Origin: Rhodococcus sp. 1168
GTDB taxonomy: Bacteria > Actinomycetota > Actinomycetes > Mycobacteriales > Mycobacteriaceae
NCBI RefSeq assembly: GCF_002091955.1
Contig: NZ_MKKY01000084.1
Span: 146,090-210,089, forward strand
DNA length: 64,000 nt
Reading direction: 5' to 3'
Part shown: positions 17,973 through 27,082 of the stretch, piece after piece
Position numbering within the stretch: the first letter of the stretch is position 1
Layout of the letters: each line of letters begins with the position of its first letter
Notes under the pieces: generated by a model
Seen by the model: only the letters and a program-made list of their open reading frames with translations
The model's database searches: none
What the model was told of the DNA's origin: nothing
Position numbers and translations under genes: made by a program

Positions 17973-19376
17973 TCAACCAGTACCCTGTTGGACCGACATG
18001 AGGCCCTGCAGGTCGTTGACACCGCCATTGAGTCCGGGTTGGGCGTAGGCGACGCCACCGGGTGCGACATACATTCCGGTCTGCGGATCGTACGGGCGTG
18101 CTGCCACTGCCGGAGTGAGACTGCTTTCACCACTCGGGATTTCGGTGTACGACGGCTCGCCCTGCTCGACCGGACCCCAAGGCGGGTTGTTGCCCAGCGG
18201 CACATACCCCTCCGCGCTGCGGCAGATCTCCGGCGTGGGTGCGCGTCGACCGGGCACCTCCATACACGGCAGGTTCCGCGAGCCGCGGACAGCGGTGCTA
18301 TCGGACTGATCGGCCTTGCAGAACAGGTCAGCGGGTGTATCCGGAACGGACATTTCGTTGGGATCGCGCCGCTGATCGGCAGGAAGGAATCCTGTTGTGC
18401 ACGATGGCGGGTCGTTGACTTCGAGTTGAAAGTTGACGATGGCACCCTCGTCGGCTGGCCCGGAGCCCGCCGCGGTCATCAAGGCTGCAGTGATCGGCGG
18501 GTACAACACCAGGATCTGCTCGATGCCTGCGTTGTAGATGACGCCGACTTCACCGATACTGACCAGGTTGGCAAGCAGAATCGGCAGCGTCGGCTGCAGA
18601 TCCTGAAACAGCTTGTTGGCGGTCGCTGCCGCATTCGGCCCCTTCTCGAGGATGGCACGAAGATCCGGATCGCTGGCACGAAGCTGATCGGTGAAGGTAG
18701 CGAGATTACTTGTCCAGGAACGAATAGCGTCGCTGCTGACGACCTGTCCGTCGAGCAATGGCCCGAGTTGATCCAACAATTGGATCGTTTCTCCGGAATT
18801 GGCGTTCGCTTCCTGCACGAACAAGCGGGTCGAGTCGATGAGCTTCTGCAAGTCCGGTCCGGCTCCGTTGAACGCTTTGAAAGACTCGTCGACGACGGTC
18901 CGAAGCCTGGTGTCGGAAATGCTTTTCAGGAGCGTATCGGCCTGGTCCAACATCGGCCCGACGTCCTGCGGCACCGACGAGCGTTCCACCGGAATCACAT
19001 CGCCGTTCGACAGGGCAGGGCCGTCCGAGCTGAGCGGGATGAGATCGACGTACTGCTCTCCGACGGCGGAGACGCTCTTCACCTGGGCATCGACATCCGC
19101 AGGAATCGAATAGTCGCTGTCGATCGACATCGTGGCATCGACGCCGTCGGGTGTGAGTTCGACGGACTTCACCTCACCGACGGTGGTGCCTCGATAGGTC
19201 ACGTTCGAGTATTGGTACAGCCCGCCGGTCGTCGGCAGTTGCACCGTGACGGTGTAGCGGCCGATTCCGACAAGCGCTGGCGCTCCGACGTACTGGGTGG
19301 CCATTGCGACGAGTCCGATGACGGTGAGGATCGAGAAGATGATCAGCTGTACGCGGACGAATTTGGTGAGCATCAT
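17973..19376 (-). CDS. mce4F: Mce4F, steroid importer subunit
   Basis: A 467-residue Mce protein: N-terminal membrane anchor (RVQLIIFSILTVIGLVAMA), one MCE/MlaD domain (about 40-120), a helical middle and a long Pro/Gly-rich C-terminal tail with several cysteines and a PPWGPVEQGE-like segment. Six Mce subunits form the periplasmic tunnel that brings sterols to the YrbE permease. It is last of the operon and its start overlaps the stop of mce4E by four bases. Length and tail match the F subunits of other actinobacteria. Confidence 0.9.
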   Translation of the reverse strand: MMLTKFVRVQLIIFSILTVIGLVAMATQYVGAPALVGIGRYTVTVQLPTTGGLYQYSNVTYRGTTVGEVKSVELTPDGVDATMSIDSDYSIPADVDAQVKSVSAVGEQYVDLIPLSSDGPALSNGDVIPVERSSVPQDVGPMLDQADTLLKSISDTRLRTVVDESFKAFNGAGPDLQKLIDSTRLFVQEANANSGETIQLLDQLGPLLDGQVVSSDAIRSWTSNLATFTDQLRASDPDLRAILEKGPNAAATANKLFQDLQPTLPILLANLVSIGEVGVIYNAGIEQILVLYPPITAALMTAAGSGPADEGAIVNFQLEVNDPPSCTTGFLPADQRRDPNEMSVPDTPADLFCKADQSDSTAVRGSRNLPCMEVPGRRAPTPEICRSAEGYVPLGNNPPWGPVEQGEPSYTEIPSGESSLTPAVAARPYDPQTGMYVAPGGVAYAQPGLNGGVNDLQGLMSVQQGTG

Positions 19377-20560
19377 GGTGCGGGCACCCCGAGTCCAGGA
19401 ATGGTGGGCAGAGGAATCGCAGGTAATCCTGGAATTTGCAAGGTCGGTGCGCTGATGGGTCCGCGCAGCGGATCGCCCGCTGATGCTGCGGTCGGTGCGG
19501 CCTGTACCCCGAGAGCGCCTTCGAGGCCAGCGATACGACCTGCGAGAGGCGTTCCGGTAAGGAAGTTGGCGTCGAACCTCGGAAGCGACAGGTCGATGAC
19601 CATCCCCAGGTTTGCATAGTCTCCGCGGATCACGTTGTCGATGCCCTCCTGCGGGAACGGGTAGGTCAACAGAACCGACAACACTTCGGTCAGCGCACTG
19701 CCGGAATCGGCCAACGCGTTGAGCACTGGTGTGATGCTTTCGATGTTGGTCTGCAGGTCTGCGCCACTGGTCTCGACCAACTGGGACACGACGTTGCTGA
19801 GCTGGCCCAACGAAACGAAGGCGCCGGTGATGCTCGGACGTTGCTGGATCAGGACGTCGAGCGCCGGTGGCAGTTCGTTCAATGCCTTTGTCAGCGTCGC
19901 ACTCTGGTTCTCGACATTGACGGCCAGGCGATCGATTCCGTCCAATGCCGCAATGATGTCACCACGCTGATCGTCGAGACTGCCGACCAATTCGTCCAGC
20001 CTCGGCAACAGGTCACGGATCGAATCTTCGCGGCCGCCGAGAGCATTGTTCAGTTCGGTGGTGATGTCCTGAATTTGAGCCAGACCACCACCGTTGAGAA
20101 CCACGGACAGCGAGGACAGAGTTTGCTCGGTTGTCGGGTATGCCCCGGCTCGGTCGATGGGAATCACGTCGCCGTTCTGCAGTCTTCCCTCGGGGTCGGG
20201 CGGCGGCACCAGCGCGAGGTGCTGTGACCCGAGCAGTGAGGTCTGACCGATCTTGGCCGTGACGTTCTCTGGCAACTCGACGCCCTCGTTCAGCGACACT
20301 GTGACCAGAGCGTGCCAGTTCTGAACCGTGATCGCGTCGACAGTTCCGATCGTGACGTCGTCGACGGTTACCGGTGAGTTCTGCGACAGAGTGGTCACGT
20401 TGGGCATTTCGATCTGCACCTGATAAGCCCCGTCGCCTCGACCTTGAGTGCCAGGCAGTGGCAGGGAATTCAAGCCGCCCCATTCACAGCCCGCAAGGGT
20501 GATCGACATGGCACATGCGAGGGTGCCCACCTTTGCAACCGTGCGCATACGAGTTCTCAT
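19373..20560 (-). CDS. mce4E: Mce4E, lipoprotein subunit of the steroid importer
   Basis: A 395-residue Mce lipoprotein. The signal peptide ends in the lipobox LAGC with the acylated Cys at residue 25, as expected for E subunits. An MCE domain (about 45-125, QIEMPNVTTLSQNSPVTVDD start) and a long helical region follow. The C-terminus is Pro/Leu-rich (LPAIPLPTIPGLG). It overlaps mce4D upstream and mce4F downstream by four bases each, a tightly coupled operon. Confidence 0.92.
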   Translation of the reverse strand: MRTRMRTVAKVGTLACAMSITLAGCEWGGLNSLPLPGTQGRGDGAYQVQIEMPNVTTLSQNSPVTVDDVTIGTVDAITVQNWHALVTVSLNEGVELPENVTAKIGQTSLLGSQHLALVPPPDPEGRLQNGDVIPIDRAGAYPTTEQTLSSLSVVLNGGGLAQIQDITTELNNALGGREDSIRDLLPRLDELVGSLDDQRGDIIAALDGIDRLAVNVENQSATLTKALNELPPALDVLIQQRPSITGAFVSLGQLSNVVSQLVETSGADLQTNIESITPVLNALADSGSALTEVLSVLLTYPFPQEGIDNVIRGDYANLGMVIDLSLPRFDANFLTGTPLAGRIAGLEGALGVQAAPTAASAGDPLRGPISAPTLQIPGLPAIPLPTIPGLGVPAP

Positions 20561-21804
20561 CGTCCGCCTCCCAGCAGATCACCGAGGCTTGGAACCTGGA
20601 CGGTTGGCATATCGGCCATAGGCTCGGACTTCGGAGCGGACGCAGGCGTCTGCGCTTGTTCGAGACCAGGCTCGGTGTACACGATCTGATCCGGATTCGC
20701 GGCCGCTCCGGTGGTCGGATTGGCAAGAAACGCAGGATAATTGAAGACCAACGAGCTGAGCACTGGCCCAAGGTACTGCTTACACAGATCGGCACTGCGC
20801 TCCGACGTGGTGTTCCCCACGCCTGCCACTGCACCGCAGATGAAGTTGATCGGGTTGCCGAAGTTGTTCAACGAGATGGCACCGGTCAGCGAACCCTGCG
20901 CCGGTTGGTAGATGTTGTTGAAGTTGGCGAGTGCATTCGGTCCAGAATGCAGGATGCGCTCGATCTCTGGCCGCTTGTCGGTCAGGACGCGGGTCGCATC
21001 AGCCAACCGGCCGACTCCCTCGACCAGTCCTGCCTGGTTGTCCGCAATGAAGCGTTGCACTTCGCCGAGTGCGACATTGAGATCGGTCATGGCAGTGCCG
21101 AATTCGTCGGAACTCTGTGCGAGCATCTCCGACACCGACGCCAGCCGGCCACCGAACTGCACGATTTGATCGTTACTGTTCGAGAGTGCGCCGACGAACA
21201 CCTGCAGATTGCGGATGGTCGAAAAGAGGTCGGTACGACCGTCGGACAGAACGCGCATGGTGTCGGACAGTTCACGCAGAGTCGAGCGCAGCGTGTCACC
21301 GTTCCCGTCGAGGTTGTCGGCGGCGGTGTCGATGAACCGGCCTACCGGTCCTTGCTCGTCGACGCCTTCCGGTCCGAGCGAGGTGGACAGTTTGGTCAGT
21401 TCGGTCTTGATCTGGTCCCACTCGACGGGTACCGCCGTGCGTTCGAGGGGAATCGTTTCCCCATCGGCCAATTCGGGTCCGCCGGCGAACACGGGAGTGA
21501 TCTGGACGAACCGCGCAGACACCAGACTCTGCGCAATGACCACGGCCTTGGCATCGGCCGGGATCGCGACGTCGGATGAAACTTGCATGCTTACGCGGGC
21601 GTCGTCACCTTGGGGTTCGATCTTCTTCACCTTGCCCACGGTCACGCCGAGCACTCTGACATCGTCACCTTCGTAAAGGCCTGTCGTAGAGGAGAACTGA
21701 GCGATCACAGACTTCTGGGTCAGGCCGATGATCACCTTGTAGCCGACCACGACCAACACAATCGCCAGCACGGCGGCACCGAGATACAGCAGCTTCTTCT
21801 TCAT
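20557..21804 (-). CDS. mce4D: Mce4D, steroid importer subunit
   Basis: A 415-residue Mce protein with an N-terminal signal anchor (LLYLGAAVLAIVLVVVGYK), an MCE domain (about 35-115; TGLYEGDDVRVLGVTVGKV), a helical midsection with conserved VGALSNSNDQI-like sequence, a conserved cysteine segment (FICGAVAG, then CKQYLGPVL) and a Pro-rich tail. It starts one base after the mce4C stop and overlaps mce4E. Confidence 0.9.
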   Translation of the reverse strand: MKKKLLYLGAAVLAIVLVVVGYKVIIGLTQKSVIAQFSSTTGLYEGDDVRVLGVTVGKVKKIEPQGDDARVSMQVSSDVAIPADAKAVVIAQSLVSARFVQITPVFAGGPELADGETIPLERTAVPVEWDQIKTELTKLSTSLGPEGVDEQGPVGRFIDTAADNLDGNGDTLRSTLRELSDTMRVLSDGRTDLFSTIRNLQVFVGALSNSNDQIVQFGGRLASVSEMLAQSSDEFGTAMTDLNVALGEVQRFIADNQAGLVEGVGRLADATRVLTDKRPEIERILHSGPNALANFNNIYQPAQGSLTGAISLNNFGNPINFICGAVAGVGNTTSERSADLCKQYLGPVLSSLVFNYPAFLANPTTGAAANPDQIVYTEPGLEQAQTPASAPKSEPMADMPTVQVPSLGDLLGGGR

Positions 21805-21805
21805 G

Positions 21806-22876
21806 TCATTGCCCCGGAGGTTTCAGGATGGGTGGCGAATTCTTCGGAAGCAGATCCTGCAGAGTGCCAGGCAATTGATCCGGAGCAACGACGCCGTCCA
21901 CGATCGTCTTCCACCACGAGCTCGGGAGGATGTTCTGGATGTAGGCGTTGAAGAACGGCCCGCTTGCAACCGCTTCACCGAGGGCACTGATGTAGGGCCC
22001 CAAGCCGTCGAGTGCGCCGGCGATATTGTCGTTGTTCTTTTGCAGTACCGCCACCACCGAGTTGAGCTTGTCGAGTGTCGGACCCATCTGCTCTGCGTTC
22101 TCCTGGACCAAACCGGTGAGCTGGCGAGACACCGAGGAAATGTTGGTGATCAACTGGCTGATAGCGGTTCGTCTGCGATCGAGTTCGCCGAACAACTCGT
22201 TGCCGTCGAGAATCAACTGGTTGATCTGATCGCTGCGGGTGGCGAGGATTCCGGTCACGCTCTCGGCACGTTCGAGCAACTGCTGCAGGCTTTCGTCGCG
22301 CGAGTTGATGCTTTGCGAAAGCCTGCTGACGCCATCGAGTGCGGTACGTAATTCCGGAGGAGTGTCGGACAGAGTATCCGAGACCACGTTCATCGCGTCA
22401 CCCAACTGCTGGGTGTCGAGGTCTGAGATGGTGGTGCTCAGGTCGCCCAGAGCGTCGGTCAGCGAGTACGGAGAGTTGGTGCGAGAGGACGGAATAGTGT
22501 CGTGGACATCGATCGAACCGGGCCCATCGGGGCTCACCTTCAGCGACTTGCGGCCCAGGATGGTGTTGGTCTTGATCGCCGCAGCAGTCGCCTCGCCGAG
22601 TTCGATGTTCTCGCGCACCGTGAACTCGACGCGAACTTCCTGATCTGCGAGTTCGATCTGCTCCACCTTGCCGACCTTGACGCCGGAGACCGTGACGTCG
22701 TCGCCGACCATCAAGCCGCCTGCATCGGTGAAGAGCGCGGAGTAGTTGATGCCGCCGTTCAGGAACGGCAGGCGGTCGTACTGCAGCGTCGCAATTACGA
22801 TGCAGAGCCCCAACACGATGCCGATGACCCCGATGTGGATGAGGTTCGGTGATTTATCCGCTTTAGTTGACGTCAT
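21806..22876 (-). CDS. mce4C: Mce4C, steroid importer subunit
   Basis: A 356-residue Mce protein: anchor helix IGVIGIVLGLCIVIA near residue 18, MCE domain (about 40-120; GGLMVGDDVTVSGVKVGKVE) and helical region with repeated Gln/Leu heptads, ending in a short Pro-rich tail (PPILKPPGQ). It overlaps mce4B by 14 bases. Confidence 0.9.
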   Translation of the reverse strand: MTSTKADKSPNLIHIGVIGIVLGLCIVIATLQYDRLPFLNGGINYSALFTDAGGLMVGDDVTVSGVKVGKVEQIELADQEVRVEFTVRENIELGEATAAAIKTNTILGRKSLKVSPDGPGSIDVHDTIPSSRTNSPYSLTDALGDLSTTISDLDTQQLGDAMNVVSDTLSDTPPELRTALDGVSRLSQSINSRDESLQQLLERAESVTGILATRSDQINQLILDGNELFGELDRRRTAISQLITNISSVSRQLTGLVQENAEQMGPTLDKLNSVVAVLQKNNDNIAGALDGLGPYISALGEAVASGPFFNAYIQNILPSSWWKTIVDGVVAPDQLPGTLQDLLPKNSPPILKPPGQ

Positions 22877-23900
22877 TGATGTTTGCGCACCTCCCCGTAT
22901 CCTGGACCGCCGTCGGAACGAGCAGCGTCGGTGAACCCTCTGGCCCTGAGATCTTGAATGTGTTGGAGCACAGGTAGAACTGGAAGAAGCTGCCGTACGA
23001 TCCGGTTCGAATCAGTTTCTTGTAGTCACTCGGCAACCGGGTGAGCACCTGATCGATGTTGTCCTTTCCAAGGTCCAACTGGGTCGCGGTGCGGTTCGCG
23101 GCAGCGATCATCGCCTGCAGATCCGGACGCGTCGCCTGGAGAAGTCCGGCCAGATCTCCTGTTGCCCCGGCGATACGCGGGATGGCGTCACCGATCGGGT
23201 CTCGATCCTGAGCAAGTCCACTGACGAGTTGCTGCAATGAGTCGATAGTGGTCTCGAACTGGGTTCCTTGACGATCGATTGTGCCGAGAGTCGCGTTGAG
23301 GTTGGTGATGACGTCGCCGATCAACTGGTCGCGGTCAGCGAGTGTGTTGGTGAACGAGCTCGTGTTACCGAGAAGCGAGACCAGGGTTCCGCCCTGCCCT
23401 TGCAGGACCCCGAGCAACGCCGCCGACAAATCGTTGACCTGCTGCGGATCCAATCCTCGAAGCAGTGGCTTGAACCCACCGAGCAACAGGTCCAGATCGA
23501 GCGCGGGTGAAGACTGATTCACTGGAATCGTGCCGCCACTGTCGAGTTCCTCGATCCCACCGGGGCCTTCGAGGAGCTCGAGGTACCGGTCGCCGACGAG
23601 GTTCTCGTATCGGACAGTTGCCGCGGTGCTCGTCAGCAGGCGGTGCTTCGAGTCGACGTCGAACTCGACCTCGGCGAGGTTCTCATTGCCGACGTCCACA
23701 CCCTTCACGGCTCCGACGGGAACACCTGCGATGCGCACTTTGTCACCGGACTCGAGCCCGGACGCATCGCTGAACACGACATGGTAGGAGTCGGTGCTAC
23801 CGAACCGGTATTGGCTGAACACCAATGCCAAAGCACCGAAGATCACCACCATGACCAGCGCGAAGATCGAAAGCTTTATCGTATTACTTCTCATGGCCAC
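22863..23900 (-). CDS. mce4B: Mce4B, steroid importer subunit
   Basis: A 345-residue Mce protein with an N-terminal anchor (LSIFALVMVVIFGALALVF), an MCE domain (DASGLESGDKVRIAGVPVG) and a helical domain. A C-terminal cysteine pair (FQFYLCSNTF, then DTGRCANIND) is typical of B subunits. It overlaps mce4A by 10 bases and mce4C by 14. Confidence 0.9.
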   Translation of the reverse strand: MAMRSNTIKLSIFALVMVVIFGALALVFSQYRFGSTDSYHVVFSDASGLESGDKVRIAGVPVGAVKGVDVGNENLAEVEFDVDSKHRLLTSTAATVRYENLVGDRYLELLEGPGGIEELDSGGTIPVNQSSPALDLDLLLGGFKPLLRGLDPQQVNDLSAALLGVLQGQGGTLVSLLGNTSSFTNTLADRDQLIGDVITNLNATLGTIDRQGTQFETTIDSLQQLVSGLAQDRDPIGDAIPRIAGATGDLAGLLQATRPDLQAMIAAANRTATQLDLGKDNIDQVLTRLPSDYKKLIRTGSYGSFFQFYLCSNTFKISGPEGSPTLLVPTAVQDTGRCANINDVN

Positions 23901-25054
23901 GCCCCCGCAAACAGGAATTGGAAGATGGTGGGCACGTTGATGGAAGGCTGCGTTTCAGGCACATACGGTGCGTCGGCGGTGTCCGCGACGACGAACGGTG
24001 CGTGCGCCTGCTTCGGATCGAAGTTGGGCAACCCGTAGCAGTTGGGGCCGCCGCTGGCCGCGATTTTCGGCAGGTTCTTTTCGACCGTGTACGCCGGGTC
24101 ACCCAGCACGAAGCTCGTACTGAGCTTGAGCGAGGCGCTGTCTCCTGCACCGGCCATCGGCCCGAATTGCTTCCGTCCCTTGTTGAGCCCCACCAGGAAA
24201 CAGGTCAGGGCAGGTGAATATTCGTCGAGCAGTGTCGTGGTGTCGGTCAGCGTCGACAGTGCGGTCTCGAGTGGCTGCTGATTCTCGGTCAGCACCTGCG
24301 TTGCAGTATTGGCGAGACCGGTCACGTTCATCAGCAGTAGGTCGAGGTTCGCTTGTTCCTCGACGATGGTTTTGCCCGTGTCACTCGCGTTGTCGAGTAC
24401 CCGCATGAGGTCCGGGGTCGCGTCGGCGTAGACATTGGTGACGATCGCTGCCGCGGACAGATCTCGTTGCAGCGCGGGAAGACTCGGATTCACTGTCTTC
24501 AGATAGGAATCGGTGTCCTCGAGCAACGACCCGAGTTGGTCGCCGCGGCCGCGTAGCGCCGAGGAGACCGCGCCGAGGGTCGCGTTGAGCTTCTCGGGTT
24601 CGAGCTTCTGAAGAACCTCCGACAGATGCTGGAACAAGGTGTTGAACTCGACGGTGACACTGTCCGCGGGAATGACGGCGCCGGCCTCGATGCTCTGGCT
24701 CGATGGGTCGGGGGGAACGACGAAGTTGACGTACTTGGCGCCGAACACCGTGGTGGACTTGATCTCCACCGCAGCGTTCGACGGAATCAGCGACAGCATC
24801 GACGGATCGAGATCCAGGTCGAGCCGAGCCATACCGTCTTCCTGCGAGATCGACCCGACACGGCCGACCTCGACGCCGCGAAGCTTGACCTTGGCCTGCG
24901 GATCCATCACCAGTCCGGCGCGCGCCGAGGTGACGGTGACCGGAACTGTGCTGGTGAATCCGCCCGCAAACGTGATCAACGCGAACGCCGTGATGGCGAC
25001 CAAACCGAGCACGAGTCCGGCGGCGGCGAGTTTCTTGGTAATCGAATTGTCCAT
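23891..25054 (-). CDS. mce4A: Mce4A, steroid importer subunit
   Basis: A 387-residue Mce protein: anchor helix (AAAGLVLGLVAITAFALITF), MCE domain (SARAGLVMDPQAKVKLRGVE about 40-60 and onward), then a long helical part and a C-terminal segment with PNCYGLPNFDP. In rhodococci and mycobacteria the Mce4 system imports cholesterol and related sterols. It starts six bases after yrbE4B. Confidence 0.92.
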   Translation of the reverse strand: MDNSITKKLAAAGLVLGLVAITAFALITFAGGFTSTVPVTVTSARAGLVMDPQAKVKLRGVEVGRVGSISQEDGMARLDLDLDPSMLSLIPSNAAVEIKSTTVFGAKYVNFVVPPDPSSQSIEAGAVIPADSVTVEFNTLFQHLSEVLQKLEPEKLNATLGAVSSALRGRGDQLGSLLEDTDSYLKTVNPSLPALQRDLSAAAIVTNVYADATPDLMRVLDNASDTGKTIVEEQANLDLLLMNVTGLANTATQVLTENQQPLETALSTLTDTTTLLDEYSPALTCFLVGLNKGRKQFGPMAGAGDSASLKLSTSFVLGDPAYTVEKNLPKIAASGGPNCYGLPNFDPKQAHAPFVVADTADAPYVPETQPSINVPTIFQFLFAGAWP

Positions 25055-25060
25055 GTCCCG

Positions 25061-25912
25061 TTATCCCGACAGGTTGAAGTTGCCGGAGCTGCCGTAGATG
25101 GCCAGCGAGATCAGCAGGGTCACCGTCACGACTGCGATGAGCGAGGCGCGAACAGCGTTTCCGACAGCCACCCCGACGCCGACCGGACCGCCGCTGGCAG
25201 TGAAGCCGTAGTACGTGTGGATCAGCATTACCGCGAGCGCCATGACTATGGCTTGGGCAAAGGACCACAGTATGTCCGTCGGTATCAAAAATGTGTCGAA
25301 GTAGTGGTCGTAGACGCCCGCAGACTGGCCGAAGAGCACCACCGTGGCGAAACGACTCGCAATGAACGAGGCAATGACCGCCAGCGAGTAGAGCGGAACG
25401 ATGGCGACCATGCCGGCGAGCACTCGTGTGCTGACCAAGTACGGGATCGAAGGAATTGCCATCGACTCCAGTGCGTCGATTTCCTCGGCGACCCTCATGG
25501 CACCCAATTGCGCAGTGGAACCTGCTCCGATGGTGGCCGCAAGGCCGATCCCCGCGATCACCGGCGCGGCGATGCGCACGTTGATGAAGGCGGCGAAGAA
25601 GCCGGTGAGCGCCTCGACGCCGATGTTCCCCAGCGAGGAGAAACCCTGCACGGCAATGGTTCCGCCGGCGAACAAGGTCAAGAATCCGACGATGACGACC
25701 GTTCCACCGATGACGGCGAGCGCACCGGACCCCATGCTGATCTCAGCAACGAGTCGCAAAGTCTCTTTTTTGTAGCGAACCGCGGCGCGTGGCACCGACG
25801 CGAGCGCACGGATGTAGAAGATCGCCTGTTCTCCCAGGCTGTCCACCGCGCCTGATGCACGCCTGACCCTCCTGCGCACCTTCGGAAATCGGCCGGCTGT
25901 AACGAGGGCCAT
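25061..25912 (-). CDS. yrbE4B: YrbE4B, permease of the Mce4 importer
   Basis: A 283-residue integral membrane permease of the MlaE/YrbE family, with five to six hydrophobic segments and the conserved loop EEIDALESMAIPSIPYLVSTR. With YrbE4A it forms the inner-membrane channel energised by an MceG-type ATPase, which is not encoded in this window. ATG 25912 has GGGGATC upstream; 13 bp separate it from yrbE4A. Confidence 0.92.
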   Translation of the reverse strand: MALVTAGRFPKVRRRVRRASGAVDSLGEQAIFYIRALASVPRAAVRYKKETLRLVAEISMGSGALAVIGGTVVIVGFLTLFAGGTIAVQGFSSLGNIGVEALTGFFAAFINVRIAAPVIAGIGLAATIGAGSTAQLGAMRVAEEIDALESMAIPSIPYLVSTRVLAGMVAIVPLYSLAVIASFIASRFATVVLFGQSAGVYDHYFDTFLIPTDILWSFAQAIVMALAVMLIHTYYGFTASGGPVGVGVAVGNAVRASLIAVVTVTLLISLAIYGSSGNFNLSG

Positions 25913-25925
25913 CTCTAGATCCCCT

Positions 25926-26690
25926 TCATCCGGCTGTCAATTTGATACCGACGGCGGTGACCACGACATTGACGACGAACAGCGCCATGAAAGCGAAGAC
26001 GACTGTCTGATTCACTGCATCGCCCACGCTTTTGGCTCCACCACGCACGTTCAGTCCGAGATAGCACGCGACGAGACCGGCGATCATTCCGAACAGGCCC
26101 GCCTTGACCTGCGAGACGATGAGTTCACCGAAGCCGGTCAGCAGCGTGATGCCGTTGACGAAGGCCCCCGGGTTGACACCTTGAAGGAAAACGGAGAACA
26201 CGAAGCCGCCGAGAATGCCGATGGTGCTTACCAGGCCGTTGAGCAGCAGTGCGATGACCGTCGAGGCAAGCACTCGCGGGACGACGAGGCGGTGGATCGG
26301 GTTGATGCCGAGCACCCGCATCGCGTCGATTTCTTCGCGGATGGTGCGTGCGGCGAGGTCGGCACAGATGGCCGTCGCGCCTGCTCCAGCCACGATGAGC
26401 ACCGTGACGATGGGACCGACCTGCGTGACAGCGCCAAGAGCAGCACCCGCGCCACTGAGGTCGGCTGCACCGATCTCACGGAGAAGAATGTTGATGGTGA
26501 AGCTGACCAACACGGTGAAAGGCACGGCCACCAGTACGGTCGGCACCATCGACACACGGGCGATGAACCACGCCTGGTCGATGAACTCTTGACGCTGAAA
26601 CGGCCGGCGGAACACCGAACGCAGCGTGTACCACGACATGTCGAAGAAGGCGCCTACCGCACGAAGGGGTACGAGGAGAACGTCGTTCAT
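25926..26690 (-). CDS. yrbE4A: YrbE4A, permease of the Mce4 importer
   Basis: A 254-residue MlaE/YrbE permease. The signature loop REEIDAMRVLGINPIHRLVV is intact, with five to six membrane segments. ATG 26690 is chosen for its strong GGGAGG site; 12 extra in-frame codons upstream are unlikely. First gene of the eight-gene mce4 operon. A KstR-type operator stands 63 bp upstream, so the operon is probably derepressed by steroid CoA esters. Confidence 0.93.
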   Translation of the reverse strand: MNDVLLVPLRAVGAFFDMSWYTLRSVFRRPFQRQEFIDQAWFIARVSMVPTVLVAVPFTVLVSFTINILLREIGAADLSGAGAALGAVTQVGPIVTVLIVAGAGATAICADLAARTIREEIDAMRVLGINPIHRLVVPRVLASTVIALLLNGLVSTIGILGGFVFSVFLQGVNPGAFVNGITLLTGFGELIVSQVKAGLFGMIAGLVACYLGLNVRGGAKSVGDAVNQTVVFAFMALFVVNVVVTAVGIKLTAG

Positions 26691-26752
26691 GAAACCTCCC
26701 TCGCTACATGCGACACTGTGATCCAAGTCATGGCCGTCCAGCTCATGTTAAC

Positions 26753-26766
26753 TAGAACACGTTCAG
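26753..26766. promoter_or_regulatory. KstR-type operator of the mce4 operon
   Basis: TAGAACACGTTCAG carries the AAC-N2-GTT core with a nearly symmetric flank. It lies 63 bp before yrbE4A, a standard promoter-operator position. Confidence 0.75.
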
Positions 26767-27082
26767 TAGTCAAAGAATCGACCGATCTAAGTGCTGGGCG
26801 GTTCGAATCACGCGTGAGTGTCGTACACATCGCGTACGACCCCTCCATTCAATTACATTGCAGCAAAGGGCTTTCGGCTTCCAGACACCCGAATGCCGCG
26901 ACATTCGAGGGAGTTGCTCGACCACCGCAGGCGGCGAGTTCACCGTGAAGAAACGGGTGTAAAACTAGAACGTGATCTAGTCTTGCACCCGCATCGCTGA
27001 AACAACGTAGAACCGCATTCAAACCCACGCGCCCGCATCATCTTCACCCGACATCGCCCTCGATGTGGCCGAAATCGAAAAG
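26767..27082. other. 316-bp non-coding space between mce4 promoter and hsd4A
   Basis: No supported gene. The only feature seen is the extended palindrome at 26955-26990. The sequence is less GC-rich than its surroundings. Confidence 0.5.
26955..26990. promoter_or_regulatory. Extended palindrome around an orphan KstR-type site
   Basis: The core TAGAACGTGATCTA (26966-26979) fits the KstR pattern on one half-site. It is enlarged by ACTAGA/TCTAGT and outer GGGTG/CACCC arms. No gene starts nearby: hsd4A ends at 27083 and mce4 has its own site. It could be a second mce4 operator, a terminator for hsd4A, or the relic of a lost promoter. Confidence 0.5.

Noticed and set aside
17952..19619. Plus-strand frame of about 555 codons opposite mce4F/mce4E
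   Set aside because: Shadow frame with no ribosome-binding site; both Mce genes have clear anchors, MCE domains and coupled starts on the other strand.
26818..27000. Small plus-strand gene overlapping the orphan KstR-type site
   Set aside because: Arg/His-rich composition, no ribosome-binding site and no similarity pattern that I recognise.
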